NCBI GenBank assembly: GCA_022447545.1 | Contig: JAKVBI010000026.1 | Span: forward strand, 1 to 55,885 | Reading direction: 5' to 3' | Source of the DNA: Myxococcota bacterium | GTDB taxonomy: Bacteria; Myxococcota_A; UBA9160; SMWR01 | Length of the DNA stretch: 55,885 bases | Part shown: piece by piece, positions 17,390-26,018 of the stretch | Layout: each line of letters opens with the position of its first letter | How positions within the stretch are numbered: the stretch's first letter is position 1 | The notes under the pieces: generated by a model | Databases searched by the model: none | Seen by the model: only the letters and a program-made list of their open reading frames with translations | What the model was told of the DNA's origin: nothing | Translations under genes and position numbers: made by a program

Positions 17390-19206
17390 GACATTTCAAA
17401 GCCCTCGAGTTTTCCATCGCTGCGCCAATCCCTCATGATCTGGAAGAATTCCTGGGCGCTTCCTCCGTAAGTCCCTCCGAACCAACCGGGGCCTTCGCCG
17501 GGTCTGCCTTCGTTGTTGTAGTAGCCGGGCGTGCAGTTCAGTTGAAAGTCCTGGTTCGACGAAGCGGTTGCTTGAATCGTCCGAACCCAATCCGCTTCGG
17601 CCGACTCCGAAGTTTCCACGCTTCTGGCGCCTCTCTCGATGGCCTGCGCGATGATGTATGCGATGTGTTGGCTCTGCTCGTTGTAGAGTTCGGTGAAATT
17701 GGGGGTGATGCCCGACTGGATTCCCCCCATGAAGAAGCAGTTCGGGAAACCTCGGCTGGAAACCCCTTGAAAGGTTTCGACACCATCTTTCCATTTCGAC
17801 GTCAGGCTCTGCTGGTTGCGGCCGAAGATCTCGAAATCGGACCGGTGCGCGTAGTCGGTTCCCACTTCGAAGCCGGTGGCGAAGATCAGGCAGTCGAGTT
17901 CGTATTCTTGGCCATCCACGACGACACCTCGCGGAGTAATCCGCTCGACACCTTTGCCCTGGGTGTCCACGAGGGTCACGTTGGGTCGGACGAAGGTGCT
18001 GAGGTAACCGTCGTGGAAGCAGGGACGTTTGCAGAACTGCCGGTAGTATGGCTTTAATGCCTCGGCGATCACGGGGTCCCTCACGTACTCGTCCACCCGG
18101 TTCCGGATCTGCTCCATTTTTTGGAAGTCCGCCAACTCGATCTTGGCGGCGAGTTGCTCCGGCGTGCTTGCAAGGTCTTCCCCCTTGCCGGCCATACTCG
18201 ACAAATTCCGGATGATGTCCGTCCAGCCATCACTGACCAGGTCCACTTCTTGGAAACCGCCGGAGACCAGAATGCTGAAGTTGTTGATGCGTTGTTGTTG
18301 CCAGCCCGGCTCGAGGGATTTCACCCATTCCGGGTCGGTGGGGCTGTTGCCCCGCTCATCGATCGATGAGGGGGTTCGTTGGAAGACGTATAGGTGTTCG
18401 GCGGCTTGACCAACATGAGGAATGCATTGCACCGCTGTTGCACCCGTGCCAATGATGCCCACGCGTTTACTATGAAGCTCTGTCAGCTCGCCCTCTGAGT
18501 TTCCTCCGGTGTAGTTGTAGTCCCACCGGCTCGTGTGGAATGCGTGACCTTCGAAGCTGTCGACTCCCGGTATGCCGGGAAGTTTTGGTCGACTGAGCGG
18601 ACCAATCGCGCTGCAGACGAAGCGCGCACGAATGGTGTCGCCGTGTTGGGTCGAGACGCACCAGCGCTTTGCGTCTTCATCCCAACGGATTTCCGTCACG
18701 CGTGTCTGAAAGGAGGTGCTTGAGTAAAGATCGAAATGCCTACCAATCCGCTGGCAATGTTTCTGGATTTCCGGGCCGAACGAGTACTTCTCCTTGGGGA
18801 TGTAATCCAACTCTTCGAGGAGCGGAAGGTAGATGTAGGACTCAATGTCGCACTGTGCGCCCGGATACTGGTTCCAATACCAGGTACCGCCAAAGTCTCC
18901 GCCCGCTTCGATCATTCGCAGGCTCTCGACTCCTGCCTCGCGAAGGCGCGCGCCCATCAGCAAGCCACTGAAGCCTCCTCCAATGATCGCGACTTCGGCC
19001 TCTTCATCCAGAGCTTCACGCGTGAAGCCAGGTGCCACGTAGGGATCATCCAAAAATCCAGCAAGGTCTCCGGTGATGCGGACATATTGTTCGTTTCCGT
19101 CTGTTCGGAGTCGTTTGTCCCTCTCGCGTCGGTACTTCTCTCGCAGGGCATCGGGGTCGAAACCCAGACTCGTGTGCCCGGGCGGTAGCGTTGAATCGGT
19201 CGCCAT
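17386..19206 (-). CDS. Baeyer-Villiger-type flavin monooxygenase
   Basis: A 606-residue class B flavoprotein monooxygenase. There are two Rossmann motifs, GGGFSG at residues 76-81 for FAD and GTGATA at 253-258 for NADPH. Between them is FEGHAFHTSRWD (218-229), which fits the Baeyer-Villiger fingerprint FxGxxxHxxxW(P/D). FGGTWYWNQYPGAQCD is typical of cyclohexanone/cyclopentadecanone-type enzymes. Such enzymes insert oxygen next to a ketone to give an ester or lactone, using NADPH and O2. The ATG at 19206 has GTGGAG eight bases upstream and is preferred to the GTG at 19221. Its divergent neighbour is a molybdopterin oxidoreductase. The exact ketone is unknown; the size favours alicyclic or steroid-like substrates. 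Confidence 0.9.
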   Translation of the reverse strand: MATDSTLPPGHTSLGFDPDALREKYRRERDKRLRTDGNEQYVRITGDLAGFLDDPYVAPGFTREALDEEAEVAIIGGGFSGLLMGARLREAGVESLRMIEAGGDFGGTWYWNQYPGAQCDIESYIYLPLLEELDYIPKEKYSFGPEIQKHCQRIGRHFDLYSSTSFQTRVTEIRWDEDAKRWCVSTQHGDTIRARFVCSAIGPLSRPKLPGIPGVDSFEGHAFHTSRWDYNYTGGNSEGELTELHSKRVGIIGTGATAVQCIPHVGQAAEHLYVFQRTPSSIDERGNSPTDPEWVKSLEPGWQQQRINNFSILVSGGFQEVDLVSDGWTDIIRNLSSMAGKGEDLASTPEQLAAKIELADFQKMEQIRNRVDEYVRDPVIAEALKPYYRQFCKRPCFHDGYLSTFVRPNVTLVDTQGKGVERITPRGVVVDGQEYELDCLIFATGFEVGTDYAHRSDFEIFGRNQQSLTSKWKDGVETFQGVSSRGFPNCFFMGGIQSGITPNFTELYNEQSQHIAYIIAQAIERGARSVETSESAEADWVRTIQATASSNQDFQLNCTPGYYNNEGRPGEGPGWFGGTYGGSAQEFFQIMRDWRSDGKLEGFEMS

Positions 19207-19401
19207 CTGTGTTTTCTCCACTTTCCATCTACGGGGTTGGATCCACGCGTATGGGTCATCACTGGATTGGCCGTCATTTTACTACTTGAATGGGGGGGAT
19301 TTCTGCTCTCCGCGAAGATATCTCCATTGGCACATTCCGGGTCAGGGACAGGTGATGGGCCACCGCGTCCCTCTCATCCGTGGGCGCGGTAGACTGATTC
19401 A

Positions 19402-21618
19402 ATGTCTTCGCAAGGTCACCCTTCGATCTGCCGCTTTTGCCACGCGAATTGCGGGATCCTCGTGGAAGTCGAAAACGGTCGTCCGGTCCGGGTGACCGGC
19501 GACCCCGAGAACCCGGCGTATCGGGGGTTTACGTGTGCGAAAGGCCGCCAGCTTCCGCGTCAACACGCACATCCAGAACGTCTCCTGTTTTCGCAGAAGC
19601 TTCAGGCGGATGGCCGTTATGCGCCGATTTCGGGCCGAATGGCGATGGATGAAATCGCTCAGCGAATTCAGGAGATCGTTTCCGAGCACGGTCCGCGCTC
19701 GGTCGCGCTCTATCCCGGGACCTACTCAGGTCCCCATCCCGTGTCGATTCCCGCGGGTGTCGGCTGGATGCTCGGGCTCGGGTCGAAGATGGTCTTTACC
19801 TCGAGCGCAATCGATCAGCCGGGAAAGCACGTCGCCAATGCGATCCACGGCCGTTGGCTCGGAGGTTCCCACGTATTCGACGAGTCCGATGTCTGGTTGC
19901 TCGTGGGCAACAATCCGCTCATTTCGATTTCTGGTGGCATTCCACCTTCGAACCCGGGGCGGCGGCTTCGCGAAGCGAAACGGCGCGGGATGAAGTTGAT
20001 CGTCATCGACCCGCGCCGAACGGAAGTGGCACGATTCGCTGACGTGTACCTCCAACCTCGAGCCGGTGAAGACCCGGCGATCCTGGCCGCCATTCTCCAT
20101 GTCGTGATCCGGGAGCGGCTCTACGATGCCGATTTCTGTTCCAAGTACGTTTCGGGTTTCGACGATCTTGCGGAACGAGTCGAGGAGTTCACGCCGGCTC
20201 ATGCAGCCGATCGCGCGGGTCTTACCGCGGAAGAAATCGAACTCGCCGCGCGGACTTTCGCGGCGGGCCGACGAGGCTGTGGTGTTGCCGGAACTGGACC
20301 CAATATGGCACCCCACGGGAATCTCACCGAGTACCTGTTGCTTACCCTCAACACCCTGTGTGGTCGCTGGCGCCGAGAGGGCGAAGAGGTGCCCAACCCC
20401 GGTGCGCTTCTGCCTCGTGCCACACCCAAAGCCCAGGCTCTGCCGCCGCGTGCGGGTTGGGGCCGGGGGGAATCTCTCCGTTCCCGCGAACTGGGAAATT
20501 CCGCGGCAGGTCTTCCCACTGGTGCTCTGTCGGATGAGATTCTCTATACCGGAGAGGAACGCATTCGCGTTTTGATATGCATCGGAAGCAACCCCGTTGC
20601 CGCTTGGCCCGATCAGCTGAAGACCATTCGCGCCATGGAAAAGCTCGAATTGCTCGTAACTCTTGACATGAAGATGTCGGCCACCTCCAAGTTTGCAGAC
20701 TACGTGATCGCGCCGAAGCTCTCCCTGGAAGTTCCGGGCCTCTCGATCTCGAGCGAGGCGATCGAACAAACTTATGTGGCTCACGGCTACCCCGAGCCGT
20801 ACGCTCAGTACTCCCCCGCTCTGGTGGATCCGCCTGTGGGTTCCGATGTCATGGAGGAATGGGAGTTCTTCTACGGCCTCTCTCAGAGGATGGGCATACC
20901 GCTGCGCGCTTATCCCATCCGGGCAGAGACTGGGGTCCTGCGCGAACCGCGCGATGCCTTCGAGTTTGACATGAAGAACAAGCCCACCACCGATGAGGTC
21001 TTCGAGGGCATCATGAATGCTTCGAGAATCCCTCTGGCCGAGGTGCGATGTCATCCGCACGGGAGGATCTTTGATGATGAGACGATCCGAGTGCAGCCTG
21101 CAGATCCAGACTGCCGGGATCGTCTGGACGTAGGGAACACCGACATGCTGCTGGAATTGGAAGCTGTCCGTGGCGAACTCGAAGGGGGGTCGCCTACTCG
21201 ACGAGGAATGTCCGTTCCGGACGAGCGAGAGCGGTTTCCGTTTCAACTCATCTCGCGTCGTATGCCCAACGTCTACAACTCCTCGGGCCGGGACATCGAA
21301 GCGCTCAGCCGAAGGAAGCCCTACAACCCGGCCTTCCTTCACCCCGAGGATTTACGAATGCTTGGCATCGAACGCGGAGATCTGGTGGAGATCGCCTCCT
21401 CCCACGCGTCGATTCTGGGGATCGCGGAGCCCGCTTCTGAAATTCGGAGAGGCATCGTCTCCATGGCCCACTGTTTCGGCGATGCACCCGATCACGACAG
21501 CAGAGTCCGAGAGATCGGAAGCAATACTGGGCGACTGGTCGACAACGAGAGGGACTTCGACCCCCATACCGGGATACCGCGAATGAGTGCGATTCCCGTG
21601 GCGATCACGAGGGCCTGA
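19402..21618 (+). CDS. molybdopterin-dependent oxidoreductase (DMSO reductase superfamily)
   Basis: A 738-residue member of the Mo/W bis-MGD superfamily. A [4Fe-4S] site is set by Cys10, Cys13, Cys17 and Cys45, followed by Lys47, then the usual domains: DVWLLVGNNP near residue 170, IVIDPRRTEVARFAD, and a C-terminal molybdopterin-dinucleotide-binding domain ending in DFDPHTGIP. No Tat signal is seen, so it should act in the cytoplasm without a membrane partner. Subgroups include formate dehydrogenase-like and hydroxylase/hydratase-like enzymes, and I cannot place it. No strong ribosome site precedes 19402. It is followed 75 nt later by the GMC pair on the same strand. The opposite strand is also long and open here, a codon-usage shadow. 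Confidence 0.87.
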   Translation: MSSQGHPSICRFCHANCGILVEVENGRPVRVTGDPENPAYRGFTCAKGRQLPRQHAHPERLLFSQKLQADGRYAPISGRMAMDEIAQRIQEIVSEHGPRSVALYPGTYSGPHPVSIPAGVGWMLGLGSKMVFTSSAIDQPGKHVANAIHGRWLGGSHVFDESDVWLLVGNNPLISISGGIPPSNPGRRLREAKRRGMKLIVIDPRRTEVARFADVYLQPRAGEDPAILAAILHVVIRERLYDADFCSKYVSGFDDLAERVEEFTPAHAADRAGLTAEEIELAARTFAAGRRGCGVAGTGPNMAPHGNLTEYLLLTLNTLCGRWRREGEEVPNPGALLPRATPKAQALPPRAGWGRGESLRSRELGNSAAGLPTGALSDEILYTGEERIRVLICIGSNPVAAWPDQLKTIRAMEKLELLVTLDMKMSATSKFADYVIAPKLSLEVPGLSISSEAIEQTYVAHGYPEPYAQYSPALVDPPVGSDVMEEWEFFYGLSQRMGIPLRAYPIRAETGVLREPRDAFEFDMKNKPTTDEVFEGIMNASRIPLAEVRCHPHGRIFDDETIRVQPADPDCRDRLDVGNTDMLLELEAVRGELEGGSPTRRGMSVPDERERFPFQLISRRMPNVYNSSGRDIEALSRRKPYNPAFLHPEDLRMLGIERGDLVEIASSHASILGIAEPASEIRRGIVSMAHCFGDAPDHDSRVREIGSNTGRLVDNERDFDPHTGIPRMSAIPVAITRA

Positions 21619-21693
21619 AGTTGCGGCCGCCCAGGTTGGGCGTACCGGCTCGCTACCTTCCTTCGGTGTCTACTTCCAGGATGGGCTAACTCC

Positions 21694-23034
21694 GTGATTC
21701 TCGACGAACCGACAGGCGAAACGTATGACGTGCTCATCATCGGAAGCGGTCCGGCGGGTCTGACCACTGCCAAGATCTACGCGGAGAAGGTACCGAGTGC
21801 ACGTGTTCTCATAATCGAGAGTGGGGCACCGCGAGTCCTGCACCACGCCGCTGGCTTGTCCAAGGTGGTCGCTTCAGGTGACCTCGCCAGCGACTATTAC
21901 CCCGCTCATGCACAACGAACGCTGGGGGGGACGTCCACGGTCTGGACCGGGCTTTGTACTGAAATGGAGAAACGCGCGTTCCTCGCCGGTGAATGGCCCA
22001 TTCAGTACAAAGAACTCGCTTCGAAATACCAGGAAGCGGCTTTGATTCTCGACCTGCCTAGCGAGGTCTACGAAAAGCCGTCGGTGCTCCTCCCCGGGAG
22101 TACTCACATTCTCTACAAACCCTTTTATCGGCGCGCGACCCGCTTCGCGAAGAAATATCGATCCTGGTTGGAGACGAGTCCACAAGTCGACCTCCTTCCC
22201 GGGTACACAGTGGTGGGTCTCGGAGTCGGAGGGCGGCTCGTCGAGACAGTGAGGGTCGAGCCTACGGCCGGTGGGGGGGCGAATTCGGCTTCATTGAAGG
22301 CCATGAGAGTCGTGCTCGCCTGCGGTGGAATCGGGAATCCGCGCTTGCTGTTGCTTTCGGAGATCGGTGCCAAGACGCCGGTGGGTCGATATTTCATGGA
22401 TCACCCACACATGTATCAGGCCTTCTTGCTTTCGGTAGATCGTGACGCGCTGGTCCAGGTTTCGGGTCCACCCCAACGTGGCCGTATCGATGCGTTTCAG
22501 CTCACTTCCGAGTATTGCGTCGAGCATGGGCTGTTGTCTTCATCCTTCCAATTCATGAAGGGCTTGGCAGAACGTCTGGAGATGTTGCGCGGCCGCAGGA
22601 GGGTTACGAGATTTGGGCAGGTGATCCTCAGGTCGGAAATGAAGGCCTCTCCGAACAATCGGGTCACTCTTTCCAACGATCGCCGGGATGCACTCGGCCA
22701 ACCCATGGCGGCCATTCACCTCGATTTCGATCGCGGTCAGATCCGCCGCGAATTCGATCAGTTCAGTCGCGTTCTCGTTCGCAGTGGTCTGGGGCGCACT
22801 AGCGAGTTGCGAGGAGGAATTCAGTTGACCGGGGGAGGTCACTTGATGGGTACGACACGCATGGGGACGAGCCCAACCGATTCCGTGGTGAACGCCGATT
22901 GCAGGCTCTGGGACCTCGACAATGCCTACGTGGCAGGCTCATCGGTTTTTCCTGCGAGTGGGTCGGCGAATCCGACGATTTCACTAGTTGCCCTAGCAGT
23001 TCGCCTGGGTGGTCACCTGGCGGAAACCGCATGA
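21694..23034 (+). CDS. GMC-family FAD oxidoreductase, large subunit
   Basis: A 446-residue glucose-methanol-choline-type flavoprotein starting at GTG. FAD-binding GSGPAG lies at residues 17-22; ACGGIGNPRLLLL is the mid-domain motif; the C-terminal domain has GGHLMGTTRMG with the active-site His and SANPTIS with the partner Asn. It is shorter than choline or cholesterol oxidases and is closer to subunits of gluconate/fructose-type dehydrogenases. Its stop overlaps the start of a small Tat-exported protein (ATGA), which suggests a complex moved across the membrane together. Such dehydrogenases oxidise secondary or primary alcohols and pass electrons to a membrane acceptor. The large subunit has no signal of its own. 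Confidence 0.88.
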   Translation: MILDEPTGETYDVLIIGSGPAGLTTAKIYAEKVPSARVLIIESGAPRVLHHAAGLSKVVASGDLASDYYPAHAQRTLGGTSTVWTGLCTEMEKRAFLAGEWPIQYKELASKYQEAALILDLPSEVYEKPSVLLPGSTHILYKPFYRRATRFAKKYRSWLETSPQVDLLPGYTVVGLGVGGRLVETVRVEPTAGGGANSASLKAMRVVLACGGIGNPRLLLLSEIGAKTPVGRYFMDHPHMYQAFLLSVDRDALVQVSGPPQRGRIDAFQLTSEYCVEHGLLSSSFQFMKGLAERLEMLRGRRRVTRFGQVILRSEMKASPNNRVTLSNDRRDALGQPMAAIHLDFDRGQIRREFDQFSRVLVRSGLGRTSELRGGIQLTGGGHLMGTTRMGTSPTDSVVNADCRLWDLDNAYVAGSSVFPASGSANPTISLVALAVRLGGHLAETA

Positions 23035-23399
23035 GGGCACCCTCTGTGAATCGACGCCGGTTTCTGATCAGCCTCGGGCTTTTGGGCATCGGCTGCCTGG
23101 GAGGTGTCTCCGCAATTTCCCGGCTGAGGTGGGAGGGCTTCGGGCAGCCGAAGGAGTTGGACTTGCTTTCGAAGCTTTCGCCTGTTGCAGACCCCCATTT
23201 CTCGGGGGCCCTGGAAAGGGTAGCTACGACAGAACTCCTGCAATCCCTGGTGGCTCGGGGTGTGCTCACTCCATCCGGTGTCGATTTCGATCGTCTGGCG
23301 CTCGCGTGCAGTTCCGACGAGATCGAGAGTTTCGCGTCACGACGGTACGCCCGGACCGAACTCGAACTCTATGCGTTGGCGGCGCGGATCGTCGCGTGA
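23031..23399 (+). CDS. Tat-signal small subunit coupled to the GMC dehydrogenase
   Basis: A 122-residue protein that begins within the stop of the GMC gene (ATGA at 23031-23034), so translation is coupled. Residues 7-16 read NRRRFLISLG, a twin-arginine signal, with a hydrophobic stretch and GIGC that could also act as a lipobox. The rest is mostly helical with no cofactor motif. Position, size and Tat signal match the gamma/subunit-3 partner of GMC alcohol dehydrogenases, which carries the folded flavoprotein through the Tat pore. Sequence similarity to known subunits is low, so the family call rests on context. Confidence 0.75.
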   Translation: MRAPSVNRRRFLISLGLLGIGCLGGVSAISRLRWEGFGQPKELDLLSKLSPVADPHFSGALERVATTELLQSLVARGVLTPSGVDFDRLALACSSDEIESFASRRYARTELELYALAARIVA

Positions 23400-23420
23400 T
23401 CGCACTCGATTTCTAGGGGC

Positions 23421-24260
23421 TTACTTCTCTTTGAGGCGCTTCACCAGGTTCGGGAAGGGCATGGGTCCCTCGACACGCGCACAGGCCAGCGAACCACCAT
23501 CGACAGTCAGGGTCTGACCGCTGACCCAGGCCGAGAGCTCAGATACGAGAAAGAGAACGGCTCCCGCCATGTCGTCCGGTGAACCCAGTCGGCGCAAGGG
23601 GATAAACTTGATGATGTTCTCCATTCTCTGCCCGGGAGTTCGACCCGAAAGGTCGATTTCGTCCAGACCCGGGGTCGGCGTGTAGTCCGGCGCGATGGCG
23701 TTGACGCGGATCCCATAGGGACCGAGCTCCGATGACAGGGTCTTGGTCAGGTTGATCATCCCGGCTTTTGCCGCAGAGTAGGGGGCAAAGCCCGGACAGC
23801 CCCGAATTCCCTCGGTGGTTGCAACGTTTACGATATTGCCCGGGCGGCCGGATTCGATCCAGCGTGTGGCGGCCCAGCGCGACGTGATGAAGACGGGTTT
23901 GAGATTCAGGGAGACCTGTTCGTCAAACTGTTCCTCGCTGTAACTAATGGATGGCCGCCGGATCGCCGAGCCGGCGTTGTTGACGATGATGTCGATATCA
24001 CCAATCTCAGAGGCGGCGGCCTCCAGACCTGCTTCGAGGGCCGAAGAATCTCGGACGTCGACGCCTGCCGAGAAAGCGGAGCGACCGAGTTCGCGCACCT
24101 TCTCGGCTGTGGCCTGCGCTTTGCTCTCATTGATGTCCAGGGCTGCCACGTCGGCACCAAAGTTGGCCAGGGTCAGTGCGATCCCCTCACCAATTCCCTG
24201 GCCTGCACCCGTGACCAGGGCTTTCTGTCCGGTGAGCATCACGTCTGAGACATTGAGCAT
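23421..24260 (-). CDS. short-chain dehydrogenase/reductase with Thr at the catalytic Ser site
   Basis: A 279-residue classical SDR. TGAGQGIG at residues 17-24 and Asp42 after the second strand point to NAD(H). Tyr161 and Lys165 (YSAAK) are present. The strand usually ending in NISS reads NVATT, placing Thr148 where catalytic Ser is expected. Thr can support the same proton relay in some SDRs, so activity is still plausible. AGGAGG precedes the ATG. It is followed on the same strand by nothing closer than the convergent Tat gene; upstream, an LLM oxidoreductase gene ends 24 nt away, so the pair is probably one operon. Confidence 0.87.
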   Translation of the reverse strand: MLNVSDVMLTGQKALVTGAGQGIGEGIALTLANFGADVAALDINESKAQATAEKVRELGRSAFSAGVDVRDSSALEAGLEAAASEIGDIDIIVNNAGSAIRRPSISYSEEQFDEQVSLNLKPVFITSRWAATRWIESGRPGNIVNVATTEGIRGCPGFAPYSAAKAGMINLTKTLSSELGPYGIRVNAIAPDYTPTPGLDEIDLSGRTPGQRMENIIKFIPLRRLGSPDDMAGAVLFLVSELSAWVSGQTLTVDGGSLACARVEGPMPFPNLVKRLKEK

Positions 24261-24283
24261 GCTGTAATCCTCCTATGGGTCGC

Positions 24284-25210
24284 CTAACGTGGGAAGTGGG
24301 CGATGACGCTCTGTCCATAGCGCTCCAGCGTCTCGATGGCTTGCTCTACGCTATCGCCCGGCGTTGCGACAGATGTCCAGGTAATTCCCAGTTCGGCAAG
24401 CTGCTGGAGCCCATTGAGATGGGCATCGGCGTTGAAATCGTTGTTGGCGGGGAGACCCCCTTCCCGGTTGATGAATTGCACATCGATCTCGGAGCGATCG
24501 CGGCCCATGGCCTCGAGCTGCAGCCACAGGTCGTCGAGAAGAACACTCAATTGCTCCGTCGTCTGGACGGCTAGCGTCTTGGCTCGTTGGGCCATGCGGG
24601 GAGAGGCGGGAAAGGGGTTCCATCCCTGGGCGTAGCGCGCTACACGACGGCGAGCTTGTCGGCTGTTCCCCCCGATCCAAATGGGCGGGTGGGGTTGTTG
24701 GATCGGTTTCGGGTTCGCGGTGAGTCCACTGGCGCGGAAGTGCTTCCCCTCGTGCCGGAAGTCGTCCTGGGACCAGATTCCCTTCATTACCTCGATCGAT
24801 TCGTCGAAGATCGAGTGGCGGTCTTCGAAGCTCACACCCAGGCCCTCGTATTCGGCCTCCATGTAGCCCGGTGCCGTGGATAGGGTGAAGCGCCCTCCCG
24901 AGAGCACGTCGATAGTAGAGACGGCCTTCGCCACGACAAGGGGGTTGCGATAGGGGAGAACGACGATGTTTGGCATCAGGCGAATTCGCTCGGTGGCTGC
25001 TGCGCAGAACGACAGAGCGGCGAACGGATCGAGGGCATCGTGCCCACCTGTGGCCATCCATTCCTCGCTCGGCGCCGGATGGTCGGTAAACCCGATGGCA
25101 TCGAACCCGGCTTCCTCGGCAGCCTGAGCGAATCGGATCAGGTTCTTCTGCTCGAGTAAGCCTCGATCGTAGGTCTGCGAGATGATCGGATAGGTGAGTG
25201 AGAACCTCAA
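24284..25210 (-). CDS. LLM-class flavin/F420-dependent oxidoreductase (copy 3)
   Basis: A 308-residue luciferase-like protein: FDAIGFTDHPAPSEEW, RLMPNIVVLPYRNPLVVAKA, GRFTLSTAPGYMEAEYE and PPIWIGGNSRQARRR follow the usual order. The TTG at 25210 is chosen because GGAGGG precedes it by a few bases and translation gives the family's typical MRFSLTYP start; a GTG at 25249 lacks a site. The closest resemblance within the window is the C-terminal partial gene at 55482, which has the same N-terminal MRFSL line. It lies directly upstream of the SDR with a 24-nt gap. Redox chemistry on the same substrate is likely. Confidence 0.83.
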   Translation of the reverse strand: MRFSLTYPIISQTYDRGLLEQKNLIRFAQAAEEAGFDAIGFTDHPAPSEEWMATGGHDALDPFAALSFCAAATERIRLMPNIVVLPYRNPLVVAKAVSTIDVLSGGRFTLSTAPGYMEAEYEGLGVSFEDRHSIFDESIEVMKGIWSQDDFRHEGKHFRASGLTANPKPIQQPHPPIWIGGNSRQARRRVARYAQGWNPFPASPRMAQRAKTLAVQTTEQLSVLLDDLWLQLEAMGRDRSEIDVQFINREGGLPANNDFNADAHLNGLQQLAELGITWTSVATPGDSVEQAIETLERYGQSVIAHFPR

Positions 25211-25302
25211 TTCGCCCTCCCCGTCGCCTGGTAGCGACCGACGGCCCACAATAACACCGCTGCTCGCGGTATGGTCAAGAGAGTTGAGATGGAGGGCCAG
25301 AC

Positions 25303-25695
25303 ATGTTGGCGCGTTACTCGATCCAGCGGGGCCGAAAAATCATCGACTACCCCAAGCGTGTGCAAGAGGCGACCCGCCAAGATACTCGTAAGCACACGCG
25401 CCACGTTTTGCGACCCGATGCGGAAATCGTCCGCGAATATCTTGCGGATCCCACGGACAACGCCTGGTTGCGTTTCGAGAAATCCTATCTGGGCGAGTTG
25501 GCGAAGCGCTTCGCCAACGATCGGAGTGCCATGGACGAGTTGGCGACCATGGCCAGTGCAGGCGATCTCTATTTGGGATGCAGTTGTCCCACGGCGAAGA
25601 ACCCGGACCTTCAGCGATGTCACACCGTTCTAGCTCTTCGATTCATGGCACAGCAGTACCCGTTTCTCGACGTATCCTTTCCCGATTTCCGCTGA
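25303..25695 (+). CDS. DUF488-like small protein
   Basis: A 130-residue soluble protein. Its second half (YLGELAKRFANDRSAMDEL then LYLGCSCPTAKNPDLQRCHT) resembles the end of DUF488 proteins, in which a Cys-x-Cys and an RCH line are conserved. The function of that family is unknown; the Cys/His set could bind metal. GGAGGG twelve to seven bases upstream supports the ATG. It is divergent from the LLM gene across 92 bp and stands alone, with a 323-bp gene-free stretch after it. Confidence 0.65.
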   Translation: MLARYSIQRGRKIIDYPKRVQEATRQDTRKHTRHVLRPDAEIVREYLADPTDNAWLRFEKSYLGELAKRFANDRSAMDELATMASAGDLYLGCSCPTAKNPDLQRCHTVLALRFMAQQYPFLDVSFPDFR

Positions 25696-26018
25696 CGCCC
25701 ACGGTTTCGAGAGAGCACGGAAATTCTCGGAAACGATCGCGCCTCGACTTTGCAGCACGGCTTTGCCCGTGGTGGGACGGCCCCGCGGTGTCCATGGGCG
25801 AGTCCCGGGTCTGCTGCCGTGAAACCGCGCCCGATGCGGCCCAAGAGCATTTGCGATTCCGTAGCTGTGTGGAACCTGCTCGGCTTGTCGTTCTTCCACC
25901 TATACTGCTTGTGGGATTGCGTTGGAATCGTCGGACGACGGCGGTTTGCGGCCATCGATGAGACGGGGCGCGGGGAACGGCACCAAAGACAAGGGTGGGT
26001 TCTCCATCTGGAGGTCCG
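25696..26018. other. gene-free stretch of 323 bp
   Basis: Between the DUF488-like gene and the SGNH hydrolase I see no frame with a ribosome site and protein-like composition on either strand, no tRNA-like fold and no clear repeat. It probably holds the promoter of the SGNH gene, but I cannot place it. Confidence 0.5.

Noticed and set aside
19726-21342. A 538-codon leftward open frame inside the molybdopterin oxidoreductase
   Set aside because: The forward protein has clear Cys, MGD and domain motifs; the reverse reading is rich in Arg, His and Ser with no family features.
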